Shown piece after piece: positions 47,001 through 55,245 of a stretch of DNA of 64,000 bases. The stretch covers positions 38,550,488 to 38,614,487 of the forward strand of contig OZ024882.1 of NCBI GenBank assembly GCA_964017185.1. The letters are read 5' to 3'. The notes under the pieces were generated by a model. It was given only the letters and a program-made list of their open reading frames with translations. It had not been told where the DNA came from and made no database searches. Within the stretch, counting starts at the first letter, position 1. Every line of letters starts with the position of its first letter. The translations under genes were made by a program, and so were the position numbers. The stretch comes from Rugalucina vietnamica. Taxonomy: Eukaryota; Mollusca; Bivalvia; Lucinida; Lucinidae.

Positions 47001-50000
47001 AGCAAATAGCCGAACAGATGACCTGATGTTGTCAGGAAGATCATTAATGAAAATAAGAAATAGGACCGGTCCTAAGACCGATCCTTGTGGGACACCAGAA
47101 AGAACCGGGACTGGGTCTGAGGCACGGCCATCTAATACCACTTTTTGAGAGCGCTCAGAGAGCCACGAGTCGATCCACTTATGTGTAGATCCTCTAATCC
47201 CGTAGAAGTCAAGTTTGTATAATAACCTTTTATGTGGGACCTTGTCAAAGGCCTTAGCGAAATCCATGACAATCACATCCGTCTGCCTGTGGCCACGACC
47301 CACTGCTCGGTCCAGATTACTAACCAAATCATGATAAAACTGAACTAACTGGGTTTCGCAAGACCTTTGACTTCGGAACCCATGCTGACAGTCAGCAAGA
47401 ATGTTTTCAAGAGCCAAGTGTTTGTTTATGTTGCTGACTATTATATGCTCTAGAGTTTTGCAACAGATACAAGTAAGCGACACCGGTCGATAATTAGCTG
47501 CATCGTATTTCTCACCTTTCTTAAATACCGGGGCTACATTTGCCTGTCGCCAATCGTCTGGTACAGCACCCTGAGCAAGCGACTCATTGAAGATATAGGT
47601 CAGTACAGGAGCAATTTCAGAACTACATTCCTTCAACACCCTAGCACTCAGGCGCCTTATGTATATTCAAGTTATTCAACAGTTTAATGACCCCATTGGG
47701 GTCAACTGTAATTTCACCCATAGCGGTGAAAGGACTTGTGCCTTTGGAGGGGATTTCATCATCTGATTCGCGAGTGAAGGCTGACTGAAACTGCCTATTA
47801 CAAATATTAGCCTTATCCAAAGTGTCAGTCTTCAAGATACCATTTTCTCTAAGAGTATTGATCCCAGACGCGTCTTTCTTTAGGGACTTGACAAATGACC
47901 AAAACTTTTTTGCCTTTTCATTTTTTCGGGGACAATCGGGATCAGGGTTATCATTTTCAAAGGAGAAGATATTGGTAATATGCTTCCAATATGCATCTCT
48001 AATGCTCTTTTGAACATGTGCTCTGAACCGTTTGTAATGGTTCTTAATGTCAGGGCTGCTTGACTTGCGAGCACGAAAGTAAAGTTTATCACGTTTCCTT
48101 ATCAAGCGTTTGATCGAGCTATCGATCCATGGTAAGCTATATTTTGTCTTGGTCATTTTTGATGGAATAAACCTTTCAATAGCCGAGAGAACCTCCGACT
48201 TAAAACTGACCCACATGTCATTGACTGACACCTGACTATGGTCAGTTGAAAGGAACGAATCCCTATAGCGCGCTAGATGGTCATGGAGACCGTCCATATC
48301 TGCTCGTTTATATAGGAAAATCTTACGCGGGGCCTGCTGAATCCGTTTAGCCTTTATGTCATATTCAATATAGACAATGTCATGATCTGCTTTGCCGATC
48401 GGGGGCATCCCTTTAACACGGTTAATTGGGGATGGCGAGTTAGTGAAGAGTAAATCAAGGGTCTTGTCTTCTCGGGTGTGTATATTTACCATTTGGGAGA
48501 GGCAGTGATCTTGTATTATCTCCACAAGTTTAGTCTGAACTGGCCTCTTTGGGACCCCCTCGGGTACCTGAATTGTGCTCCACTCAATATCACCACAATT
48601 GAAGTCTCCGCCTACAAGAACATGGGCATTTTTATTTGACATAATCCGAGAAAGTGAAGTATTAAAATCCTCAAGATATTTCAGTTCAAGCTCCTGAGTT
48701 GGGAACCTAGGGGGACGATAGAATGATCCAAGGTACAAAGTCCTACATCCAATAATGTTCAACTTACACCAAATTATTTCGCACTTGGTGTCCAATTCCG
48801 GAGCTTCAGTACAGAGAAGATCACGCCTAAAAGCAATGAAGACACCACCATGCGCATCACTAGCTCTGTCTTTCCGGATAGCATCAAAGGAATCTGGAAA
48901 AATCTCTGAGTTTTTAATGTCTGGGGTTAACCATGACTCATTCCCCAATATGATGTCAGGTTTAGCCGATTCTATGACAGTGTGAATTTCAGCCTTTTTA
49001 TTTTTAATTGACTGACAATTCATGATCAAAATTCTCAAGGGGTGGTTCAGGACCGCCCTTTTGGTCCTGGGTTTTGCTTCTTTTGTTTGCACAATAGGCG
49101 AAGAAGCTGCATTGGGGGGGGGCCAATATTGTCTGGTATCGGACTGTCAGGCTCAGACAGGAACGAAAGGGACTCAAATCTGTTGGATATCTCAAGAGAA
49201 GCTGTAGTGTCAAACAACGAAGTGGAAAAGTTTGGCATTCCACAACGTATGCATTCCCATGCTATACTTTTGCTAAGTGATTTATTGTAAATCCCATACA
49301 TAGTTGAAGTCATGCCTTGACAGTCTATATGGTACCAGATGTTGCATGAGTCGCAACAAATCCCGCGGTCAACCCATCCAACACTGACATCACACAGTCC
49401 ACACGGAAAGTGAGAATTGTCAATAAGGGATTCTGGACCAGGATTTGTTTCGGTGTCCCAGGAGTTACTTATCAGAAGTGTAAAAATGTATAAATGAATG
49501 AGCTTACCAGAGCGGTGATCTTTAAACCTGAGACTAGCCCTTAGAATAGAGACACTGCAAAAGTGTGGTACGTGAGCCATAAGTTGTTGGTCAATTGCTG
49601 TTCCGTGTATGCTGGAGTAAACTGGAAACAAGTTAACTGGAAGTCTCGCAATGTCATTGTCCTGAGAATTCAAAAAATGTGTCAATCTGATGGCCAACAG
49701 CAAGCCGGCCAACAGCAAGCCAGCAACAGAAAGTAGCATGTCAAATAAGAAGTGCTTCATCTTCTTGCTATTTGTGACCTCTTGCGATATGAGGGGCAAT
49801 TGACTGGTGTAGATTACTGGGAAATTCTCCTATCTTACTAAATCAACAATGAGTACAATCCTAATTTGGGAGGTTACCTACATTTATTTGGTTTTTTCAA
49901 TGTTTGTGTTCAGGTTCAATCCTTCCGGAAGTGGTGGAACCGGTGAATGGGCCTAAATTATCCGGTGTAATTTATCCGGGACAATAAAAATTAGAAACTT

Positions 50001-50560
50001 CTAAACAAACAGCAAAAAATTGGGACAGACACTAAAGTTGGAAAGGGTTAAGGCAATGTCCCGTTATTGTCCCCGCGCTATATTTCCACCACCTCCCACC
50101 ATACCCACCCACCCTCCAGATTTCTCAGACTTATAGATATGAAATATTAAACACGGAATAAACCTAATTTGCATATTATTTGCTTATTAAATTCACAAGG
50201 GGAACAACTTTTGATACAGTTTATTCCGTAGAGGGGACGATAACAGGACATTGCCAGGGTTAACATTGAAAAGAAGGATAAATAATAAATAGTCCAATGA
50301 CTCAGCCCAAATGCAGAGAAAAAAGCCAAAATAGGTTCCTGAAAACAGGAAGCGTCACGAACGTGCGCATGCGCACCCACCGGCATTTCCCCGTCGGATT
50401 CTCCGCTGCTTTCGTCTTCTGTGGATGAATCATCCGACAGAATTGGAGACTGAGGTCGCCGGGGTTCGAACCGGTACCCTTCGACTCGCATCTGAGCCTG
50501 AAGGTTGAGGAGATCGTCGTCATTTTCTTCTAAGTTTTGTAATTCACGTTCACTCGCCAT
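43866..50560 (-). CDS. Stand-alone P2X7 cytoplasmic-domain (P2RX7_C-type) protein
   Basis: Minus-strand exons recognised: 50560-50381 (start MASERELQNLEENDDD, YRFEP motif, acidic serine-rich tail), 44747-44526 (Cys-rich core) and 44022-43866 (end). The core CSCGECVSLENVSMCQCCHE, TKHPGFEGNCLNEDVVETSF and the final YRHVAYRRFTRWIYQLLGKG match the zinc-binding ballast domain of the vertebrate P2X7 receptor C-terminus. Stand-alone versions of it occur in many animals. No transmembrane segments exist here, so this is not a channel. Exon 2 to exon 3 joins exactly (donor ga|gtaagt, acceptor ttttacag|g, phase 2). Exon 1 to exon 2 does not agree in phase with the best donor (phase 0 against 2), so a small extra exon is likely. 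Intron 1 holds a LINE and a MITE, intron 2 a MITE. Function unknown. Confidence 0.8.
44156..44396. mobile_element. 'gagaaaaccaacaa' MITE, copy 2
   Basis: Left end 'gagccacctcacgagaaaac' plus 'caacaat'. Right end 'attgttggttttctcacgag' plus 'atggct'. About 30 bp inverted repeats. It lies in the last intron of the P2X7-type gene. The ends are closer to a perfect repeat than in copy 1. Confidence 0.8.
44526..44747 (-). CDS. P2X7-type gene, Cys-rich exon
   Basis: Acceptor 'ggttgtgttttcag', donor 'catga|gtaagt'. It encodes CSCGEC, CQCCHE, a Lys/Arg-rich turn, then CTTKHPGFEGNCL and the NYGHIGDDEPVHE end. The Cys and His spacing fits the zinc sites of the ballast domain. 222 bp, phase 2 in and 2 out. 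Confidence 0.85.
45031..45183. mobile_element. ~150 bp MITE 'catgctaagctcagctgag'
   Basis: 'catgctaagctcagctgag' plus 'gctaaaattta' at the left pairs with 'taaattttatgctcagctaa' plus 'gtttagcatg' at the right, about 35 bp with a few mismatches. The interior also holds a weaker pairing ('cctgctcataaatg', 'aataagcaggg'). No coding. It is in the first large intron of the P2X7-type gene. Confidence 0.7.
45844..46628 (-). CDS. LINE RT, thumb and C-terminal part
   Basis: It reads RNVKSPLDCQILQDDLNSLA, KCHSMRVTR, SAKYLGLTITDDLDWGQHI, RTAARWTCRRW and ends EEFKASI before the stop at 45846-45844. The YLG..I box and the cysteine-poor end are typical of CR1/Jockey RT C-termini. It directly continues the FADDCVLY motif across the MITE insertion. 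Confidence 0.85.
46629..46982. mobile_element. 354 bp MITE inside the LINE RT
   Basis: The ends 'cagggattttttctgc' and, on the other strand, 'tcagggatttttttcg' are inverted, followed inside by 'ggggcc' blocks ('gaaggggccctagggcc', 'ggccttatttcggcccc'). 'gtata' occurs at both borders (46624-46628, 46983-46987), a 5 bp duplication. A bare TA target cannot be excluded. It splits the RT just after FADDCVLY, so it inserted after the LINE. Confidence 0.85.
46983..47639 (-). CDS. LINE reverse transcriptase, palm part
   Basis: Blocks in order: WRQANVAPVFKKGEKYDAAN, YRPVSLTC, FRSQRSCETQL, VIVMDFAKAFDKVPH (first catalytic Asp), LSGVPQGSVLGPVLFLIF, INDLP and RLFADDCVLY (the DD pair). All polymerase motifs are present, so this copy was probably active until recently. 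The few residues that follow in the open frame belong to the MITE. Confidence 0.9.
47641..49092 (-). CDS. LINE AP-like endonuclease
   Basis: A frame of 483 codons. Endonuclease signatures: RILIMNCQSIKNKK (Asn), ILGNESWL (Glu), LVGGDFNCGDIEW (Asp/Asn) and IGKADHDIVYIEY (Asp-His). It probably nicks target DNA for reverse transcription. A linker follows, ending NNLNIHKAPEC, where APGPDG would be expected before the RT. The deletion there separates it from the RT frame. Confidence 0.9.
   Translation of the reverse strand: MQTKEAKPRTKRAVLNHPLRILIMNCQSIKNKKAEIHTVIESAKPDIILGNESWLTPDIKNSEIFPDSFDAIRKDRASDAHGGVFIAFRRDLLCTEAPELDTKCEIIWCKLNIIGCRTLYLGSFYRPPRFPTQELELKYLEDFNTSLSRIMSNKNAHVLVGGDFNCGDIEWSTIQVPEGVPKRPVQTKLVEIIQDHCLSQMVNIHTREDKTLDLLFTNSPSPINRVKGMPPIGKADHDIVYIEYDIKAKRIQQAPRKIFLYKRADMDGLHDHLARYRDSFLSTDHSQVSVNDMWVSFKSEVLSAIERFIPSKMTKTKYSLPWIDSSIKRLIRKRDKLYFRARKSSSPDIKNHYKRFRAHVQKSIRDAYWKHITNIFSFENDNPDPDCPRKNEKAKKFWSFVKSLKKDASGINTLRENGILKTDTLDKANICNRQFQSAFTRESDDEIPSKGTSPFTAMGEITVDPNGVIKLLNNLNIHKAPEC
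49047..49799 (-). CDS. LINE N-terminal ORF: 2A-like motif and PHD finger
   Basis: 250 codons. Residues 18-38 are hydrophobic (MLLSVAGLLLAGLLLAI) and residues 100-113 also. Residues 115-122 read DTETNPGP, a 2A-like ribosome-skipping motif (consensus D-x-E-x-NPGP), about 49457-49434. A PHD-type C4HC3 finger follows: C133, C136, CCDSC, WYHIDC and WECIRC. A second NPGP near residue 243 lacks the upstream acidic residues. APE-type LINEs with 2A sequences are known from several animals. The frame ends inside the endonuclease frame. Confidence 0.8.
   Translation of the reverse strand: MPLISQEVTNSKKMKHFLFDMLLSVAGLLLAGLLLAIRLTHFLNSQDNDIARLPVNLFPVYSSIHGTAIDQQLMAHVPHFCSVSILRASLRFKDHRSGKLIHLYIFTLLISNSWDTETNPGPESLIDNSHFPCGLCDVSVGWVDRGICCDSCNIWYHIDCQGMTSTMYGIYNKSLSKSIAWECIRCGMPNFSTSLFDTTASLEISNRFESLSFLSEPDSPIPDNIGPPPMQLLRLLCKQKKQNPGPKGRS
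49861..50380. other. Intron sequence between LINE and exon 1
   Basis: Contains a C-rich stretch ('caccacctcccacc', 50088-50101) and AT-rich sequence. No further exon found. The missing small exon of the P2X7-type gene might be here or nearer 44800-45000. Confidence 0.4.
50381..50560 (-). CDS. P2X7-type gene, first exon
   Basis: The ATG at 50560-50558 is followed by an acidic N-terminus, the YRFEP motif (residues 29-33) and a Ser/Asp/Glu-rich run to GEMP (residue 60), where the donor ccg|gtgggt lies. The YxFEP motif before an acidic stretch is found at this place in stand-alone P2X7 ballast-domain proteins. Confidence 0.7.
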
Positions 50561-50575
50561 TTTCTTCGGATTTTT

Positions 50576-50595
50576 AATTGCTCAACTGACGTCAC
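50576..50595 (-). promoter_or_regulatory. CRE-containing motif shared with THAP-DDE gene
   Basis: On the minus strand it reads 'gtgacgtcagttgagcaatt', 19 of 20 bases equal to 27041-27060. It ends 15 bp before the start codon, so it lies in the core promoter or the 5' UTR. CRE/ATF binding is inferred from TGACGTCA. Confidence 0.55.
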
Positions 50596-50793
50596 TTCCG
50601 GTTATCGGCCAATAGAAAAAATTCTACTTTCGTTTTCAACAGGTGCGCTAATACCGGTAAATCACGTAACTTTATCCGGCAATAACTTCACATCGGTATT
50701 GAATTTTTTGACGGGGTCTTTTTCTTCGGGTTAAGAATATCATTCTTTATTTAGCTAAGCTTGTCCAGACCGATTTTAAAATGAAAATTCATT

Positions 50794-50946
50794 ATAACTT
50801 TAATATATTTGCTCAAAACATAGCTTGTGGAACACATTAGAACTTCCTAAGAGAGGTGGTTCTAATGAGTAGCCACAAAGTATAATGTTTTTGAACCTGT
50901 AAACCAGTTTCTAACTTTACATAAAATTTATAAAAGTGGGGTGTAA
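50794..50946. repeat. Hairpin repeat, right copy
   Basis: The core 50815-50890 pairs 'aaaacat' with 'atgtttt', 'cttgtgg' with 'ccacaaa' and 'ttagaac' with 'gttctaa' around an 18 bp loop. Same family and direction as 26484-26640. It lies between the P2X7-type gene and the Mutator-like exon. Confidence 0.75.
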
Positions 50947-51122
50947 AATGGTATACTTTTCATACAGCACTGTGCCCCTGGTCAGATCTGATGCAGGTTT
51001 GAGTCTGGCATTCTACCACCACTTTGTGCACTTTTTAAAACATAGCAAAAATAGGAAAAGAATAATTCAAAACTATTGATAAATTATTTGACCATTCTTT
51101 GTTGTACCTTAGTTATACTCAC

Positions 51123-51626
51123 CCAAAGCAGCTTTAGTGTTCACATCAAACGTTCTGCGACCACGGAGTGTCTCATTGGCATTGTGGAACTTATTTGTTG
51201 TAACTGAGTTCAATACCCCACAAACACATTATCTATGTACAGAATACTGCCGAACCCCATTCTGGTTTCTTCTACAATATTATGGAGATGCAGTGGCTGC
51301 CCACAGTCCCAACAGCTTTTCAATTGTTCGGCCAGTCCATCTAATTCAACTATTCTGCGCCCATCGCGCCAAGTGAGATGTTCAGAATTTTCTTCATCAG
51401 CTGGTGAGGAAACGTTTACTGTGTGGGTGTCGGAAACCTGTTCGCACGAACTTTGGTTCGTTTGTTCGGAACTGTGTTCGAATTCAGCCAAAGTTTCGTC
51501 CTGCACGTTGACACTTTTGTTCAATAAGTTGCTAGAGTCATTATACACCCTCATTCGCATTGAACAACGTTCTCGTCGTTGTTTCTCCGACAGTTTTATG
51601 AATTTTCCTTTCCGTCTCGCTGGCAT
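51123..51626 (-). CDS. Mutator-like transposase protein, first exon only
   Basis: Starts MPARRKGKFIKLSEKQRRER, then a Ser-rich linker and WRDGRRIVELDGLAEQLKSC, WDCGQPLHL and MGFGSILYI. This N-terminal block is typical of a widespread animal Mutator-like transposase-domain protein family. The next expected segment, CVCGVLNSVTTNKFH to GRRTFDVNTKAALG, follows in a frame shifted by one base near 51225-51238. It ends at an ideal donor (ttgg|gtgagt). So one base is missing, either in the genome or in the assembly. No later exon was found before the P2X7-type gene begins. The start was chosen at the MPARRKGKF methionine (51626), the conserved beginning. Confidence 0.6.
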
Positions 51627-52320
51627 TTCGATAGAAATAAATGGAAATAAAGAACGATAATCCAAGTTTCGGCCTCGCATGTTTCGCAACGAAAAAAGAA
51701 CTATTACAATCCTATACAATTCATACTCTCTACCTCAAAAACATTATGTTTCAATTAAATAAAACGACATTTTTGACATTAAATTGGCACTTTATCGATT
51801 TTGTTTCAGCTACAGATAAAGAAAATCCTCCCGAATCACAAACCGGAATTGATGCGAAAACTAAAAATGGCCGAACGCCAGGTGGCGATGTAATCGTAAT
51901 AGGATTTCCCGGTATCCCCATTGCGTCATCACGCTCTTGAGCGTAGGATTGATGCGCGTGGGATTTAGCCGCATTTGCCTTTAAGTTTGGTATAGCTTTC
52001 CACAGTCAGTTGTTATTTAGCAAATAAAACTGCAAAATTGATAGGTATTGTGTCATAGGGTCAGTAAATTCTAAAATCTACATCTATTTTAGTGTTTATT
52101 TATCGTCCTTTATTGGCCTTTACGTCCCCTGTATGTCCTATATTATGGCGCAGAATTCCAGATATTTTACAGGAAATTGTATATGGCACTACAGGAAATT
52201 AGTAGGTATTACATACTTAGGTAGCGTAGTTAGTCTTGGCCAGTATAGGTAGATAGGTAGTTTTAGTGGTATTGTTATGTAATACTTGATACTAACAAGC
52301 GTTCACGCATGTAACGGTTC

Positions 52321-52416
52321 TTTGCATTTGCCATTTACGATACTTTTGAACAAGTTCGTTTTTCTGTGTTATATATTTGGAAAATTCATAATTATATTAT
52401 TTCATATAATTACAGG
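52321..52416. repeat. 96 bp exact direct repeat, first copy
   Basis: 'tttgcatttgccatttacga' ... 'ttcatataattacagg' is identical base for base to 52672-52767, 351 bp away. It ends in a sequence like a splice acceptor (ttacag|g). Confidence 0.9.
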
Positions 52417-52671
52417 TATGTTGTTTTAAGCCATCTTTTACAACTGATAAGCTGCAGCATCTTTAGTGTCATTTCATCATTAAGAAGTGTAATATTTGAT
52501 TATGATAACAAGATTTGATGTTATGTTGTAAATAAGCCGTGTCATGGTAAATTGCCAATGTCTGTACAATTTAAGGTTAGCTGTAAGGTAGACTAAATCC
52601 ATTCCAGATATGTCACTTTATGACATTTTATGTACTTTGTGCTTCTTTATGACATTTTATGTACTTTGTGC

Positions 52672-52767
52672 TTTGCATTTGCCATTTACGATACTTTTGA
52701 ACAAGTTCGTTTTTCTGTGTTATATATTTGGAAAATTCATAATTATATTATTTCATATAATTACAGG
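52672..52767. repeat. 96 bp exact direct repeat, second copy
   Basis: Second copy, preceded by two tandem copies of 'gacattttatgtactttgtg' (about 52622 and 52650). Beyond the acceptor-like end the frame continues VRLSLYESTGRVEQISPSTK and stops after 23 codons. No gene can be named. Confidence 0.9.
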
Positions 52768-54370
52768 CGTACGTTTGTCTTTATACGAATCCACGGGAAG
52801 AGTAGAACAAATATCACCATCTACCAAACCAGCCCGTTGACAATGGTGGCCAGTGTGACTAAAGACGACGCTCGTTGGTGTCCAAGAATGCCAGACGAAT
52901 TCCAGTAAACGCCGGGAGACGCCTTCGTTCATGACACAGCCATGTTGTATAGCTGTGAGCTTCGTACGCATGCATTCCTGTTGGTGTGACGTCAGTGACT
53001 AGTGACCTGGGACGATGCGCGCGCCAATCAAACGCGCCATCGATAGTAAACAATAGTAATTCCATTGAACACGTGGATAATAATGGGCCCAATTTGACAG
53101 TTTGTGTTTTCGCGATTCATGATTCCAAAGGATGACAGCCTAAACAGAAACAGACTTCCATCGTGTGTGGAGTGATGTGTTCCTGGACATACTTCGTGAC
53201 CATGGATTGTGTTTACTTCGTTGGAACTCTTTTGTGTTGACATTTTCATGTACATTATTAATGTGCATGTCTTGTGTTGTGTGTATGAACTGGAATGGCT
53301 ATTGATGTACAGTTTGGTGAGTGTAATTTAGTTGTCTACCTTGCAGCATATTTTTCGCTTTAGTAGATTTTTTCATTTTATAAACACTGTTATTTTCCGT
53401 CCAATTAGAAACTGTGACTCTGATCAGCATGCTCCGTCGTTTGCCACAATACGAATATAGTAGTATAGACTTGATCCATCATGAACCTGTACTCTAGACC
53501 TGATCAGTGTGCTCTGTCACCCGTCACTATATAATGAAGCTAGTATAGTCTTGCTCCGTTCGTCGATCGGGCTCATGAACATTGGACAGTATTTTATCTG
53601 CAAACAAAATGTAGAACTGGATCATAATGTTCAGTCTGAGTTGAAGAAGCTATAGACCTAGTCAGTATGTTGATAAAATGTAGCTAACCATTACACTATC
53701 AGTGTAGAAACAGATCATTGAGCGTTGTAAGCGGAATTAAGCTGTACACGGTCTATTTGATAAATTGTTACATATAAAATGTAAATGTTTTGATTGTCAG
53801 TGGTGTATTCTGTGAATGGGTAGATTTTTCATAAGCTCATTCTTTTCATGAAATTTTTGATAAAAGTCAAAAGATCATGCTTTACTAACCTCTGCGCTGC
53901 GTAGAGTAGATGTATTTCTGAGGTAGCAGGAGTGTAGTGTAGAACTGTAGGAAGACATAGTAACGTTATTCACAAAACGACCTTTGTATTCTCCGGGGTG
54001 GTTCTTCTCTCTTGCGCCTCCCATAGCCAATAGCCCAATCACCTCGAATTCCCACCAGCTCTATTCATGGTCTACACATTCATATTTTCCATCCGATTTT
54101 TTTTCCGCCGCTTCAAATATAGTCTTTGCGTAAACCCAGATAAGTTTTTCAGTGTTTCCGTGGTGAAAATCGTATTCTTTCGGTCGAAAATTTTGATTTT
54201 TCTCATGAAAAATGCCGATTTACCACGTTGATCATCTGCTCCGAAAGCATGAAAATGTTGAATTTACTGTTTTGCGCTCGATTTTCTCGGGTTTATAGTG
54301 CGTAACGGACCCTGCGTGCGGACATTCAAATTTTGCCAATATTTATTCAATATACGACTCGTTGTAGCAT

Positions 54371-54459
54371 CTGTCCCGGTGGCCGAGTGGTTAAGGCGCC
54401 GGATTTCTGTTCAGGTGAAAACCAAGAAGATTTGGTCAATACCCTTTTCGAATCCCGAC
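54371..54459 (+). tRNA. tRNA-like pseudogene or SINE head
   Basis: 'ggtggccgagtggttaaggc' is a textbook class II (Leu/Ser) D-arm and A box, and 'ttttcgaatcccgacg' a B box. A nine-base T run (54470-54478) could end transcription. However, the T stem and the acceptor stem do not pair, and the anticodon stem has a mismatch. It is more likely a tRNA pseudogene or SINE head than a working tRNA. Confidence 0.5.
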
Positions 54460-55245
54460 GAACTCAATTTTTTTTTTCAAACATTTATTTCTTTTTTGCT
54501 TGACACTTCTTACTTTTTTATTTTTGGTGTCTGCATTTAAGGACCATGATACAAGCAGGTACATTTTGTGTTGGTTAATGCTACTGTACAGCCTTGGACT
54601 ATTGTGAGAAAATTGTTTTGAAAGGGTCGTAAGTTTCAAGGGTTGTAAAATAAATAAGTTATATGCACATTAGCACGTTGCATGTTGACTTATTATTTGT
54701 GAATACGAAGGCTGCTTTGTTACGATCATACTTGCGATAACGAGGAATTTGCCGTTTATTTTGTTCGTCCCGTTTCGTATAGTTTTCCGATTTTTGCGTC
54801 GAAAGTTTGCGCTTTGTTACCGTATGTTTGTGCGAATGTGCAAAAGCGCATAGCTACACCCCATAGTGGTACTAATTACAGTAATTGGTAAATAATGTAG
54901 CTATTTTCCGACATTTGCGTACATTATTTTCCGGAACATACCGCTGTTTTGCGCCGAAAAAAAAACACTTTTGTTTTGGGTACGCTTTAAGTTGTTCGTA
55001 ACAACTTACCGTTTTAAACGACTGCGAACGAAAACGTACGTTTATCGTACAGTGAAAAAATCACTAATTGCGAAGTACAGCGTAAAATATTTTGCGCGAG
55101 TTTTGCAAGTGCTACGGAGGAAAAATATTTTTCGAGCTTAGCCATGTAACTACATACATAGGGTTACAGAAAACCAAACACATAGCTTGAATCGATCGCA
55201 TTATAAATTGAAACATACATACATAGACACTTACGGAATAACAAA

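Larger units (their letters stand above)
45660..49860 (-). mobile_element. CR1/Jockey-like LINE, defective
   Basis: A minus-strand non-LTR retrotransposon lies in intron 1 of the P2X7-type gene, on the same strand as the gene. In order: a 2A-like motif and PHD finger (49799-49047), AP-type endonuclease (49092-47641), reverse transcriptase (47639-46917 and 46695-45844), then a 3' UTR to about 45660. It is defective. The endonuclease and RT frames are separated by a small loss near 47640 that removes the expected APGPDG box. The first frame ends 46 bp inside the second, in another frame. The RT is split by a 354 bp MITE. Clade assignment rests on the PHD finger, NPGP motif and RT blocks. The 5' end is approximate. 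Confidence 0.88.
52417..55245. other. Upstream of the 288-codon ORF, little recognised
   Basis: Apart from the 96 bp repeat, a TGACGTCA motif (52987-52994) and a tRNA-like stretch (54371-54459), nothing is recognised. CpG density rises near 54000-55100 compared with the introns. The region could hold 5' parts of whatever unit contains the 55246 ORF. Confidence 0.4.

Noticed and set aside
27041-50595. The shared 20 bp motif as terminal inverted repeats of a 23.5 kb transposon holding both genes
   Set aside because: Similarity stops after 20 bp on both sides, no target duplication is visible, and the motif sits in promoter position.
54371-54459. Functional tRNA-Leu or tRNA-Ser
   Set aside because: The A and B boxes are good, but the T stem and acceptor stem do not pair.
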